The notes under the pieces were generated by a model. It did not search any database, was not told the DNA's origin, and was given only the letters and a program-made list of their open reading frames with translations. A stretch of DNA of 64,000 nucleotides, from NCBI GenBank assembly GCA_018223375.1, contig JAGTTS010000004.1:248001-312000 (forward strand). Reading direction: 5' to 3'. Of the stretch, positions 1-9,901 are shown piece by piece. The position numbers were made by a program, and so were the translations under genes. Source of the DNA: Clostridiaceae bacterium Marseille-Q3526. GTDB taxonomy: Bacteria; Bacillota; Clostridia; Lachnospirales; Lachnospiraceae. Each line of letters opens with the position of its first letter. The stretch's first letter is position 1.

Positions 1-348
1 CTCCTCCATGGCGAGGGACTGAACGGCCTCGTGGATCTGCGTCTTTGTGCTTCCCACATCCGTGATGACGGCGCCTGGCTTCAGATAGGGCCGGATCTGC
101 TCTAAATAAGAGGCGTTATATTCAACCGGCGTGCAGAGAAAAATAATGTCGCACTGTCTGAGCGGCTCTCCCACGCCTTCTAAAATAATGTCTACGGCTC
201 CGTCCTCCTGAGCCTTCAGAAGACGGTCACGGGAGCGCATATAGGCCATAACGGTAGTGGACGGAGCCTGTTTTTTCAGGGCCCTGGCGATGGAACCGCC
301 AATCAGTCCCAGACCGATAAAGCCTGCGGTGAGATGTTGTGTCTGCAT
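1..348 (-). CDS. tyrA: Prephenate dehydrogenase, N-terminal part (window edge)
   Basis: The first 116 codons of a minus-strand gene whose 3' end lies outside the window. The protein opens with a Rossmann NAD-binding loop (GFIGLGLIGGSIARAL, about residues 9-24) and continues with CDIIFLCTPVEYN and a GAVITDVGSTK segment, which together are typical of prephenate dehydrogenase. That enzyme makes 4-hydroxyphenylpyruvate from prephenate for tyrosine synthesis, in the cytosol. The start ATG is preceded by GGAGGACACACT, a strong ribosome binding site. An arogenate dehydrogenase of the same family cannot be excluded. The gene is divergent from the EF-G paralogue downstream. Confidence 0.88.
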   Translation of the reverse strand, partial: MQTQHLTAGFIGLGLIGGSIARALKKQAPSTTVMAYMRSRDRLLKAQEDGAVDIILEGVGEPLRQCDIIFLCTPVEYNASYLEQIRPYLKPGAVITDVGSTKTQIHEAVQSLAMEE

Positions 349-647
349 AGTGTGTCCTCCCTGTTTATGTAAGTATAGCACAGCAAATAGGATGCTGTTT
401 TCAGACAATATCAAGTGTATCATATCGGACGTCCTTGTCAACCGTTTCTCGAATCCTGCCGCCTATTTCTCTGAAAAACACAGAGACGATCCGGCGGGAA
501 ACAGAAAACAGGAGCGGTTATGAACAGCGAAACAGAACATATCGGCAGAATGGCGAAAAGATATAGTGAAAAAGAAGGAAAAACGGAGGGATGAACAGAA
601 AGATTGGAGAAACTTGAAAGAAATGTTGTGTAAAATGCATATTTAAC

Positions 648-676
648 TTGAAATTTTCTCTATTTTCTTGTAAAAT
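648..676 (+). promoter_or_regulatory. Sigma-70 type promoter for the EF-G paralogue
   Basis: TTGAAA at 648-653 and TAAAAT at 671-676 are 17 bp apart, about 40 bp before the start codon. The rest of the 349-716 intergenic stretch shows no further gene. The match is by eye. Confidence 0.55.
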
Positions 677-716
677 ATCATCATAGACTAAAATTTATCT
701 ACGGGAGGAATTTTAT

Positions 717-2813
717 ATGAATGTGTACGGGACAAAACAAATTCGCAACGTGGTTCTTCTTGGACATGGCGGAGCAGGCAAGACGACGGCAGCAGAAGCC
801 ATGGCGCTTGTGACAGGCGTTACCAAGCGGATGGGAAAGATTGCAGACGGAAGCACCATCAGCGATTATGATAAAGAAGAAGTAAAGCGTCAGTTCTCCA
901 TTTCCACCAGTCTGGTTCCGTTAGAGTATAACGGAGAGAACGGTCCGATTAAAATTAACCTCTTGGATACTCCTGGATACTTCGACTTCGTAGGCGAGGT
1001 GGAGGAGGCTATGAGCGTGGCAGACGCCGCGATCATCGTAGTGAACTGCAAGGCCGGCATCGAAGTAGGAACGGAGAAGGCATGGGAGCTGTGCGAGGAG
1101 TACCGGCTGCCCAGACTGATTTTCGTAACCAATATGGACGACGATCAGGCCAGCTTCCGCGAACTGATCTTAAAGCTGGAGAAGCGCTTTGGAAGAAAGA
1201 TCGCTCCGTTCCAGGTGCCGATCCGCGAGAATGAGAAATTCGTGGGCTTCGTAAACGTAGTGAAGATGGGCGGACGCCGTTTCACAAATCTGAGCGATTA
1301 CGAGGAGTGCGAGATTCCGGAGTACACGAAGAAGAACCTGAACATCGTCAGAGACGCTCTGATCGAGGCGGTGGCAGAGACCAGCGAGGAGTACATGGAG
1401 CGTTATTTCTCAGGCGAGGAATTCACTCAGGAGGAGATTTCCGCAGCCCTCAGAGAGCATGTGACAGAGGGAAATATCGTTCCCGTATTGATGGGTTCAG
1501 GAGTGAACGCCCAGGGCTTCTCCCACCTGCTCCAGGCCATCGACAAATACTTCCCGTCCCCGGATAAATTTGAGTGCGTAGGCGTAGACGTTTCCACAGG
1601 AGAGCGTTTTACCGCTAAATATAACGACGACGTTTCCCTGTCAGCCAGAGTCTTTAAGACAGTGGTGGATCCGTTTATTGGAAAATATTCTCTGATGAAG
1701 ATTTGCACCGGAACCCTGAAACCGGATTCTGTGATTTACAATGTAAACAAGGACGCAGAGGAGAAGGTGCAGAAGATTTACGTGCTGAGAGGCAAGGAAG
1801 CCATCGAGGTTCCGGAGCTGAAAGCAGGCGACATCGGCGCGGTAGCCAAGCTGACCGTAACACAGACTGGCGATACCATGGCAGTCCGTACAGCTCCGAT
1901 TGTTTACCACAAACCGAAGATTTCCACTCCGTACACTTACATGGCATATGCGGCGAAGACAAAGGGAGACGAGGACAAGATTTCTACAGCTCTTTCCAAG
2001 CTGATGGAGGAGGATCTGACTCTGCGTACCGTCAGCGACGTAGAGAACCGCCAGTCTTTAATTTACGGAATCGGCGATCAGCAGCTGGAGGTAGTAGTCA
2101 GCAAGCTTCTGGCACGTTATAAAGTAGATATGGTGCTCAGCAAACCGAAATTCGCGTTCCGCGAGACACTGAGAAAGAAAGTGGAGGTTCAGGGCAAATA
2201 TAAGAAGCAGTCCGGCGGACACGGACAGTACGGCGATGTTAAGATGGAATTCGAACCTTCCGGCGATCTGGAGAAGCCCTATGTATTTGAGGAGAGAGTC
2301 TTTGGCGGAGCTGTTCCGAGAAACTACTTCCCGGCTGTAGAGAAGGGAATTCAGGAATGCGTTCTCAAGGGACCGCTGGCCGGTTATCCGGTTGTGGGCT
2401 TGAAGGCAACTCTGGTAGACGGATCCTATCATCCGGTTGACTCCTCTGAGCTGGCCTTTAAGATGGCGGCTACCATGGCCTTTAAGAAGGGCTTCATGGA
2501 TGCAAATCCTGTTCTCTTAGAGCCGATTGCCTCCCTGAAGGTGACAGTTCCGGATAAATTTACTGGAGACGTTATGGGAGACTTAAACAGAAGAAGAGGA
2601 CGCGTCCTGGGCATGAATTCTGATCACCATGGCAAACAGGTGATTGAAGCAGATGTTCCGATGTCCGAGCTTTACGGATATAACACAGATCTTCGTTCCA
2701 TGACAGGCGGAATCGGCGTATATTCCTATGAGTTCAGCCGCTATGAGCAGGCTCCTGGCGACGTTCAGAAGAGAGAAGTGGAGGCCAGAGCTGCGGAGGC
2801 TGAAAAGGATTGA
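717..2813 (+). CDS. Elongation factor G paralogue (EF-G2-like translational GTPase)
   Basis: A 698-aa EF-G-type GTPase with the full domain set: GTPase domain with P-loop GHGGAGKT (residues 16-23), DTPG near 84-87, domain II, and C-terminal domains III-V (GGHGQYGDVKMEFEP, the GLKATLVDGSYHPVDSSELAF region, and the RRGRVLGM segment). It differs from canonical EF-G in the P-loop (EF-G has GHIDAGKT), in switch I (KRQFSIS in place of RGITI) and in the G4 motif, where NKMD is replaced by TNMD near residues 138-141. It is therefore a paralogue like EF-G2 rather than the main translocase encoded with rpsL/rpsG. Start chosen for GGGAGG eight bases upstream. The precise role is unknown; it acts on the ribosome by family inference. 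Confidence 0.85.
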   Translation: MNVYGTKQIRNVVLLGHGGAGKTTAAEAMALVTGVTKRMGKIADGSTISDYDKEEVKRQFSISTSLVPLEYNGENGPIKINLLDTPGYFDFVGEVEEAMSVADAAIIVVNCKAGIEVGTEKAWELCEEYRLPRLIFVTNMDDDQASFRELILKLEKRFGRKIAPFQVPIRENEKFVGFVNVVKMGGRRFTNLSDYEECEIPEYTKKNLNIVRDALIEAVAETSEEYMERYFSGEEFTQEEISAALREHVTEGNIVPVLMGSGVNAQGFSHLLQAIDKYFPSPDKFECVGVDVSTGERFTAKYNDDVSLSARVFKTVVDPFIGKYSLMKICTGTLKPDSVIYNVNKDAEEKVQKIYVLRGKEAIEVPELKAGDIGAVAKLTVTQTGDTMAVRTAPIVYHKPKISTPYTYMAYAAKTKGDEDKISTALSKLMEEDLTLRTVSDVENRQSLIYGIGDQQLEVVVSKLLARYKVDMVLSKPKFAFRETLRKKVEVQGKYKKQSGGHGQYGDVKMEFEPSGDLEKPYVFEERVFGGAVPRNYFPAVEKGIQECVLKGPLAGYPVVGLKATLVDGSYHPVDSSELAFKMAATMAFKKGFMDANPVLLEPIASLKVTVPDKFTGDVMGDLNRRRGRVLGMNSDHHGKQVIEADVPMSELYGYNTDLRSMTGGIGVYSYEFSRYEQAPGDVQKREVEARAAEAEKD

Positions 2814-2859
2814 TCTTTTCTATTAACTTATGGTAAAATTGAATCAATGAAATAACCGT

Positions 2860-2895
2860 CAGGGACTGCCTTTCACAGTTTGAGAGGCAGTCCCT
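2860..2895 (+). terminator. Hairpin after the EF-G paralogue
   Basis: A perfect 12-bp stem (CAGGGACTGCCT at 2860-2871 with AGGCAGTCCCTG at 2884-2895) lies about 45 bp after the stop codon. It lacks a clear T tract, so it may be a weak terminator or an mRNA-stabilising hairpin. Confidence 0.45.
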
Positions 2896-3069
2896 GCTTG
2901 CGGATATTCAAACACGCTTGAAAAGGGTCAGCCCGTATATTGTCTCTTATACGCTGACATTGGCGCTGAAATGGAACATAAGCAGGCTTTTTTCTGAGAA
3001 AAGCCGGGGATAAGAGGAAGACATCATAGGATTTAAGAAAGAGACAGGTACACAAGAAAGGAAATTAGA

Positions 3070-4437
3070 GTGAGGACAGAACTATTTATTAAGGCAGAGC
3101 AGACACAGATACTATCACAGAAGATGATCCTGTCAAATGAAATTCTTCAGATGGGGGTACAGGAGCTTTGTGAAAAATTAGGGGAAATTTTTCTGGAAAA
3201 TCCTGTGGTAGATTTGAATCAGCCGTCGCCGGAGGAAGAGCGGATGGCCAAATATCAGTGGCTGGAATCACTGAACAGCAAAAACAGGGATACCTATATG
3301 CATGAATCCAGAGACGAGGAAGAGGGGAATGACGACTGGAAATTCAAGCAGAACGACGAGGAGTCCCTGCAGGATTATTTATGGTCCCAGGTGAGCTTAA
3401 AGGAGCTGTCGGGAAAGGATGAGGAGATTGTTTCGTATCTGATGGAGAGTCTGGATGATAAGGGGTACCTGGACGAGCCGTCGGAATCTGTGGCCGAGCG
3501 GTTTGGGGAGCCGGTGGAGCGGATTGAAAAGGTTGTAGCCGGACTTCAGGCATTGGAACCGGCGGGCGTATTTGCCAGGAATCTGGGAGAGTGCCTTCTC
3601 CTTCAGCTGCAGAGAAACAAGGCGGATACGCCGGAAGCAGAGGAGATTGTAAAAGAGCATCTGGAGCTTCTGGCGGGAAATAAGATTCCTGCCATTGCCA
3701 AGAAGGTGCACCTTTCTGTGGAGGAGACAGCGGAGATCTGCCAGAAGATCCGGAACCTGAATCCAAGACCAGGCAGCCGTTTTTCTTCCAGGGAGCAGCT
3801 GTCCTATCTGATTCCTGACGTGACGGTAGTAAAATTTGCCGACCGGTTTGAAATTCTCTTAAATGAGAGTACCTACCCGACTATTGAGATCAATGATTAC
3901 TACAGAAAGATGTCCGTACAGTCTGACTCCGCTCAGGTTCACGACTATCTGAGGGAAAAGCTCAGACAGGCCGAGTGGATCCGCACCTGCATGGAGCAGA
4001 GAGGACGCACGATCATGAACGTGACCAAGACGATTCTGGCTATGCAGAGCGAATTCTTCGAGAAAGGTCCGGCCTATTTAAAGCCGTTAAAGCAGAGCGA
4101 GGTGGCGGAGACTATCGGCATCCACGAGTCCACAGTCAGCCGCGCCGTGCGCCAGAAGTATCTCCAGTGTTCCTGGGGAATCTACCCCATGAACTACTTT
4201 TTCTCCAGAGGCATTTCAGAGGAAAAGGGAAGAAGCGGAAAATCGGTTTCTGTTCAGGGAGTGAAGAGTGCCCTGACAGAGATCATAAAGGAAGAAAATA
4301 AGAAGAAGCCGTTCAGCGACCGGCTGCTGGCGGAAAAGCTGGAGGAGAAGGGATTTACCATCTCCAGAAGAACCGTGGCCAAGTACAGAGAAGAGCTTGG
4401 GATACCGGACGCTGGGGGAAGAAAGGTGTTTTTGTAG
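3070..4437 (+). CDS. rpoN: RNA polymerase sigma-54 factor
   Basis: 455 aa, the usual length for sigma-54. The N-terminal region I is glutamine/leucine-rich (QTQILSQKMILSNEILQM), followed by an acidic stretch, the core-binding domain, a helix-turn-helix (SEVAETIGIHESTVSRAV) and the C-terminal RpoN box (SRRTVAKYREELGIP) that reads the -24 promoter element. The start is GTG, preceded by AAAGGA. The protein directs RNA polymerase to promoters that need AAA+ activators; none is encoded nearby. The gene appears monocistronic, with a hairpin before it and a strong terminator after it. Confidence 0.95.
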   Translation: MRTELFIKAEQTQILSQKMILSNEILQMGVQELCEKLGEIFLENPVVDLNQPSPEEERMAKYQWLESLNSKNRDTYMHESRDEEEGNDDWKFKQNDEESLQDYLWSQVSLKELSGKDEEIVSYLMESLDDKGYLDEPSESVAERFGEPVERIEKVVAGLQALEPAGVFARNLGECLLLQLQRNKADTPEAEEIVKEHLELLAGNKIPAIAKKVHLSVEETAEICQKIRNLNPRPGSRFSSREQLSYLIPDVTVVKFADRFEILLNESTYPTIEINDYYRKMSVQSDSAQVHDYLREKLRQAEWIRTCMEQRGRTIMNVTKTILAMQSEFFEKGPAYLKPLKQSEVAETIGIHESTVSRAVRQKYLQCSWGIYPMNYFFSRGISEEKGRSGKSVSVQGVKSALTEIIKEENKKKPFSDRLLAEKLEEKGFTISRRTVAKYREELGIPDAGGRKVFL

Positions 4438-4442
4438 GGCAT

Positions 4443-4492
4443 AAAGCCGTCGCGCCATAGATGGATGAACGTCTATGGTGCGGCGGCTTTTC
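4443..4492 (+). terminator. Rho-independent terminator of rpoN
   Basis: A long stem formed by AAAGCCGTCGCGCCATAG and CTATGGTGCGGCGGCTTT with a small internal mismatch, followed by TTT. It begins five bases after the rpoN stop. Confidence 0.75.
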
Positions 4493-4747
4493 TGGTATTG
4501 GAATGTATGTTAGAGGAGTTCACCGTTTGCAGTGAATGAAGGCGCTGCCGTATATCTGGACCAGCCACTGAAAAGGTTGTAAACCGGTACTCAGGTTTTT
4601 CTGAGTGGATTGACGTCTGCAAAGAGTGGGGGTAGAGAAAAAGACGATCAGGGTGATTTGAACTGTTAATTATGAATCACCAATGTTCAGCTAATAGATG
4701 TTAATATTTTATTAGAACAGAATAGGTAATAAAAATAATAAATAGGA

Positions 4748-4792
4748 CTATTATTTCCATTAGCTTATGATAAAACATACAGGAAATAATAG
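4748..4792. repeat. 11-bp inverted repeat at the edge of the CRISPR locus
   Basis: CTATTATTTCC (4748-4758) and GGAAATAATAG (4782-4792) form a perfect inverted repeat with a 23-nt loop in very AT-rich sequence. It lies downstream of the tracrRNA on the minus strand and could be a back-up terminator for it. I see no gene in the remaining sequence between 4493 and 4824. Confidence 0.45.
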
Positions 4793-4824
4793 CCCTTTAA
4801 TATCGATAAAAACAAAAGAAATAA

Positions 4825-4913
4825 AATTAAAAATCCACCATTGGGCTCAAAATGAGCGGTTTGAATAAATTTTTATTTGAACTTATGATGTAAATTTAGT
4901 ATGGACTAAATCT
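4825..4913 (-). ncRNA. tracrRNA of the type II-A CRISPR system
   Basis: The minus strand between 4913 and about 4880 is complementary to the array's 36-nt repeat: the CCATACTAA and TTTACATCAT blocks match the reverse complement of the repeat, with a one-base insertion and a bulge as expected for a repeat:anti-repeat duplex. It is followed by AAATAAAAATTTATTC (nexus-like hairpin), a GCTCA/TGAGC hairpin closed by ACC/GGT, and a T-rich end near 4825. The predicted transcript is about 89 nt, starting seven bases after a consensus promoter. Its role is to pair with pre-crRNA for RNase III processing and loading into Cas9. The 3' end is an estimate. Confidence 0.82.
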
Positions 4914-4919
4914 ATTCAC

Positions 4920-4948
4920 ATTATACATAAAAACAATAAAAATGTCAA
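4920..4948 (-). promoter_or_regulatory. Consensus promoter of tracrRNA
   Basis: On the minus strand TTGACA (4948-4943) and TATAAT (4925-4920) are exact consensus boxes with a 17-bp spacer. The -35 box overlaps an inverted repeat, ATGTCA at 4942-4947 and TGACAT at 4956-4961, a possible operator shared with the divergent cas9 gene. Confidence 0.8.
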
Positions 4949-5008
4949 ATATAAATGACATTTTTTGAGGAATTTGATAAAATAATACAAAGGAGGAGGA
5001 ACGAAAGA

Positions 5009-8000
5009 ATGAAAACAGATTATTTTATGGGATTAGATATGGACTGGTTCTCTTGGATGGGCGGTTACAGATTCATCTTATCATCTGTGCCGAGCACATG
5101 GGAAAGATCTGTGGGGAGTACGATTATTTGAAACTGCTCAAACTGCAGAAGAGAGAAGAGTGTTTCGATGTAATCGCAGGAGACTGGATCGCAGAAAACG
5201 TAGAATTCAGTTGCTTCAGGATATTTTTGCTCCAGAAATTTATAAAATAGATCCGGGATTTTTTCTGCGGTTAAAAGAGAGCCGATATTTACCGGAAGAT
5301 AAGAAAAATCTTGAGGGAAAGACCCCGGAACTGCCATATGCATTGTTTGTGGATAAAAAATATACAGATAAAGATTTTCACAAAGAGTATCCGACGATTT
5401 ATCATTTGCGTTTACGTTTGATGCAAGATAGAACCCCGGCAGATGTGAGGTTGGTATATTTGGCGCTCCATCATTTGATAAAACATCGAGGACATTTTTT
5501 GTTTGCCGGGATTGAAGCGGATAAAGTGACAGATTTCTCTGCGGCATTTTCGGAATTTTTGAGAATCGTACAGGAACAGGAGTTAGATATTTCTTTTACT
5601 CCAGATGAAGAATCGAGCCAAATAATAAAGGAAACTTTGCAGAATACGAATTTCACAAGAAGCAAAAAGTCAACCGAATTAATTAAAGGCTTAAAGGCGT
5701 CTACAGGCTGTGAGAAAGCGTTGTTGAAATTGATTTCCGGCTGCAAGGTAAAATTAAGCGCTGTTTTTGATGATCCGGGATGTGATGCTTATGAAAAACC
5801 GCAGGTTTGTTTTGCAGAAAGCAGCTACGAGGACTATGCAGCGATATTGGAAGATGAATTGGAAGATCGGTTCATTGTAATCGCTGCAGCAAAGGCTTTG
5901 TATGATTGGTCTGTTCTGGTCAATATTTTAGGTGAGGCCAGCACGGTATCAGAAGCAAAAGTAGGCATATATGAAAAACATAGAAGGGATTTAAAGTATC
6001 TGAAGCACCTTGTGAAAACGAATTTAACGAGAGAAGATTATCAGGACCTTTTTGTAAAAGCAGGTGCAAAGAAAAACAATTATTGTGCTTATATTGGAAT
6101 GACCAAAAAGAATAATAAAAAGGTAGTGTTGGAGGAAAAGCGTTGTACAAAAGAAGATTTTTATGCGTATTTGAAGAAAGAAATCTATAGCAAAGTGCAG
6201 GAGAATCCAGAAGCAGAATATTTGTTGGAAGAATTAGAAAAAGGAACTTTTCTTCCAAGGCAGGTGAGCAAGGACAATGGGGTAATTCCATATCAGCTTC
6301 AATTTCTGGAACTGCAAAAAATTCTAAAGAATGCCGTGGAGTATTTGCCGTTTTTAAAAGAAGAGTCTGAAAAGATCCAACAGATTATGACATTTCGGAT
6401 TCCCTATTATGTCGGTCCTTTGAATGGTAAAAAAGAAGGTCAGAACACGTTTGCCTGGGCTGTAAGAAAAAATAATGAGCCAGTCTATCCATGGAATTTT
6501 GAAGAAGTGATAGATACAGAAGCAAGTGCAGAACAGTTTATACGGCGGATGACCAATAAATGCACTTACCTGCCAGGGGAAGATGTTCTTCCTAAGGAAT
6601 CCCTGCTTTACAGCAAATTTATGGTATTGAATGAATTAAACAATCTTCGGATCAATGGAACAAAAATTTCTGTGGAGTTAAAACAGGAACTATATGAGAA
6701 GCTGTTTCAGCGTTACCGAAAGGTAAGTGCTAAAAAATTAAGAGATTATCTGGTTCGGAATGGAATCACAGAAAAAGATGCAGAAATATCCGGAATTGAT
6801 GGGGATTTTAAGGGAACACTTCGAGCTTATCATGATTTTAAAGAAAAATTAACAGGTGTTGAACTGACAGAAGCGGAAAAGGAAACTATTATTTTAAATA
6901 TTACATTATTTGGAGAAGATAAAGTTTTATTAAAAAAGAGGATGCAACGATTGCTTCCGAACCTGACAGAAGGTCAGAAGAAAGCGATTGTTACATTAAA
7001 CTATAGTGGGTGGGGACGTCTTTCGCGTGAATTTTTAGAAGAGGTTCAGGCACCGAATCCTGAAAGTGGAGAAATTCTTAGTATTATCCGGGCACTCTGG
7101 GAAACGAATGCAAACTTAATGCAGCTGCTAAGCAATCAATATGGATATCAGGAAATATTAGAACAGATGAGAGCCGATTGGACGGGACATAAACTGGATT
7201 ATCAAACAGTAGAGGAATTGTATGTATCGCCAGCGGTAAAACGACAGATATGGCAGACATTACAGGTGGTAAAAGAATTAAAGAAGGTCATGGGCGGAGA
7301 GCCCAAGAGGGTATTTTTGGAAGTGGCCAGAGAAAAAATGGAGAGCGGCCGTACTGTTTCCAGAAAAAAGCATTTAAAAGACTTATATTTAAGCTGTAAA
7401 TCGGAGGAGCGTAACTGGCTGGCAGAATTAGATAGGCATGAGGAACATAGCTATCGGAGTGATCGGCTATTTCTTTATTATACACAAAAAGGCCGCTGTA
7501 TGTATTGTGGAAAGCCGATTGATCTTGGGCATTTGTGGGATGTAAATATGTATGATATTGATCATATTTATCCACAATCGAAAGTGATGGATGACAGTAT
7601 TCGCAATCGCGTGCTGACTTGCCGTACTTGTAATGCTGAAAAAACCGATCATTATCCATTAAAGGCAGAAATTCGACAGAAAATGAGACCATTTTGGGAC
7701 AGCCTAAAGGCGGGAAACTTTATCGAGGAAGAAAAATGGAAACGGCTCATTCGTTCAGAAGAATTCACATCAACAGAACTGGCCGGATTTATTGAACGCC
7801 AGCTGGTAGAAACAAGGCAGAGTACAAAAGCAGTTGCAGATATTTTAAAGCAGGCAATGCCAGAAACGGAAATTGTATATGTAAAGGCGAAAAACGTATC
7901 TGCGTTTCGACAGGATTTTAATTTTGTAAAGAACAGAGATGTGAATGATTTTCACCATGCAAAAGACGCATATTTGAATATAGTGGTAGGAAATACCTAT

Positions 8001-9029
8001 TTTGTAAAATTTACCAAAAATGCCTCTTGGTTTATAGAGCGGAATCCTGGAAGAAGTTACAATCTCAAACGTATGTTTACGTCGGATTATGATGTGATGA
8101 GTAATGGAGAAATTGCCTGGAAAGCTGGAAATTCAGGAACTATTACAACAGTTCGCAAAATGATGAAAAAGAACAGTGTACTGTTTACCCGAAGAAGTTT
8201 TGAAGTCAGTGGTGGTTTATTTGACCAGCAGCTGATGAAGAAAGGAAAAGGCCAGGTATATGTGAAATCCGGCGATGAACGGCTGAGATCCATAGAGAAG
8301 TATGGTGGCTATAATAAAGCAACAGGTGCATATTTCATGTTAGTGGAATCTGAAGGCAAAAAAGGCGTAAAAAAGAGAACCATAGAATTTGTACCACTGT
8401 ATCGAAAAGCCGAGCTGGAAGCCAGCGAGGAAAAAATGCTGGAATATTTAAGAACTGAAATTGGCCTAAAAGAACCACATGTTTTGCTCCATAAAATAAA
8501 AACAGATACTTTGTTTCAGGCTGATGGATTTAAAATGCACTTGTCGGGACGAACGGGGAAACAGCTAGTTTTCAAAGGGGCTAATCAGTTTCTGGTTGCG
8601 GAAGACTACGAAAGATTATTAAAGAAGGTTGGTAAAGTAACCGAACGGCTTAAAACGAATAAGAATTATAAAATCAATGATTATGATGGAATTACAGAAG
8701 AGGGACTGAAAGCTCTTTATAGTGAATTTTTGAGTAAATTACAAAAAGCACCCTATGGAAATCGGTTGGGAACGCAGGCAGAGACATTGGAAAATGGGAA
8801 AGAAAAGTTTGATAAGCTGTCTTTGGAAAATAAATGTCAGGTTCTCAGTGAGATTCTTCATTTATTTCAGTGTAACAGTTCTGCAGCAGATTTATCTAAA
8901 CTGGGGGGGCCGGGACATGGTGGAATTTTAGTGTTATCGAATGAAATTACAAAATGCAATAAAATTTCTATTATTCATCAATCCCCTGCAGGAATTTACG
9001 AGCAGGAGATTGATCTGAAAACCTTATGA
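5009..9029 (+). pseudogene. cas9: Type II-A Cas9 nuclease, frameshifted in RuvC-I
   Basis: Translation from ATG 5009 (GGAGGAGG upstream) gives MKTDYFMGLDM, the classic Cas9 start with the first RuvC aspartate, then runs out of frame and stops after 40 codons. The frame beginning with ACT at 5043 restores TGSLGWAVTDSSYHL and the arginine-rich bridge helix (RCNRRRLDRRKRRIQLLQ), and stays open to 9029. A missing GG at about 5042 explains this; the repaired protein would be 1340 aa, normal for II-A. The rest is intact: RuvC-II (VFLEVARE), HNH (YDIDHIYPQS, IRNRVL) and RuvC-III (HHAKDAYLN). The first in-frame ATG of the long frame is at 5160; a product from there (1289 aa) would lack the RuvC-I aspartate and part of the bridge region. 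It may be a real inactivating mutation or a sequencing error. Confidence 0.88.
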
Positions 9030-9901
9030 GCTGGCGGACGGTGGTGATTTCAAACCGGGCAAAACTAGATCTTCAGATGGGATACATGGTTGTCCGGGGA
9101 GAAGAAACCGTGAAAATTCATTTGGGAGAAATTGGGACACTGATGGTGGAGAATACAGCCGTTTCGTTAACGGTCAGTTTACTTGCAGAGCTTACAAAGC
9201 GTAAAGTAAAAGTGATTTTTTGTGACGAGAAACGGAATCCATCATCAGAGCTAATCAGTTTGTATGGCAGTCATGATACTAGCAACAAGGTAAGAAAACA
9301 AATTGCGTGGAAAGAGCAGACGAAGGAGGCGGTATGGACAGAAATTGTAACTGAAAAAATCAGGAAACAAGAGAAGCTTCTGGAAATTTTAGAGAAAGGA
9401 GAGGAAGCGGATCTATTAACGTCATATTTACAGGAAATGCAGTGGAATGATGCCACGAATCGGGAAGGACATGCAGCAAAGGTTTACTTTAATGCATTAT
9501 TTGGTATGGATTTTACAAGAACAGCAGATACATCAACCAATGCAGCTTTAAATTATGGATATTCGATTATATTGTCTGCTTTTAATCGAGAAGTGACTTC
9601 TGGAGGATATATGACTCAGTTAGGATTATTCCATGATAATATGTTTAATGCATTCAATTTTTCCTCTGATTTGATGGAACCTTTTCGTATATTAGTTGAT
9701 CAGATGGTTGTTAAGATGAACCTGAGCAAATTTGAACATGAGGAAAAGATGCAGCTAGTAAATTTATTGAACCAGGAAGTGGAGATTGATGGAAAGGTGC
9801 AGTATGTCGTAAATGCGATCAAGGTTTATTGTAAAAGTGTTTTTGATGCATTGAATGAAGATGACAGTTCTTTGATCCGTTTTTATAAACTTGAGCTATA
9901 G
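9026..9901 (+). CDS. cas1: CRISPR-associated integrase Cas1 (type II)
   Basis: 291 aa, matching type II Cas1 in length and sequence: MSWRTVVISNRAKLDLQMGYMVV, then HLGEIGTLMVENTAVSLT in the N-terminal beta domain, and the helical catalytic part with REGHAAKVYFNALFG (metal-binding Glu) and YGYSIILSAFNREV. With Cas2 it inserts new spacers at the leader end of the array. The ATG overlaps the cas9 stop by four bases (ATGA), so translation is probably coupled. No lesion is visible, so adaptation could still work even if cas9 is broken. Confidence 0.95.
   Translation: MSWRTVVISNRAKLDLQMGYMVVRGEETVKIHLGEIGTLMVENTAVSLTVSLLAELTKRKVKVIFCDEKRNPSSELISLYGSHDTSNKVRKQIAWKEQTKEAVWTEIVTEKIRKQEKLLEILEKGEEADLLTSYLQEMQWNDATNREGHAAKVYFNALFGMDFTRTADTSTNAALNYGYSIILSAFNREVTSGGYMTQLGLFHDNMFNAFNFSSDLMEPFRILVDQMVVKMNLSKFEHEEKMQLVNLLNQEVEIDGKVQYVVNAIKVYCKSVFDALNEDDSSLIRFYKLEL

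Noticed and set aside
257..523. Plus-strand open frame of 88 codons at the start of tyrA
   Set aside because: It begins opposite the conserved Rossmann region of tyrA and has no ribosome site.
5065..5547. Minus-strand open frame of 160 codons across the cas9 start
   Set aside because: It lies opposite conserved Cas9 sequence in a repaired frame and has no ribosome site or family features.
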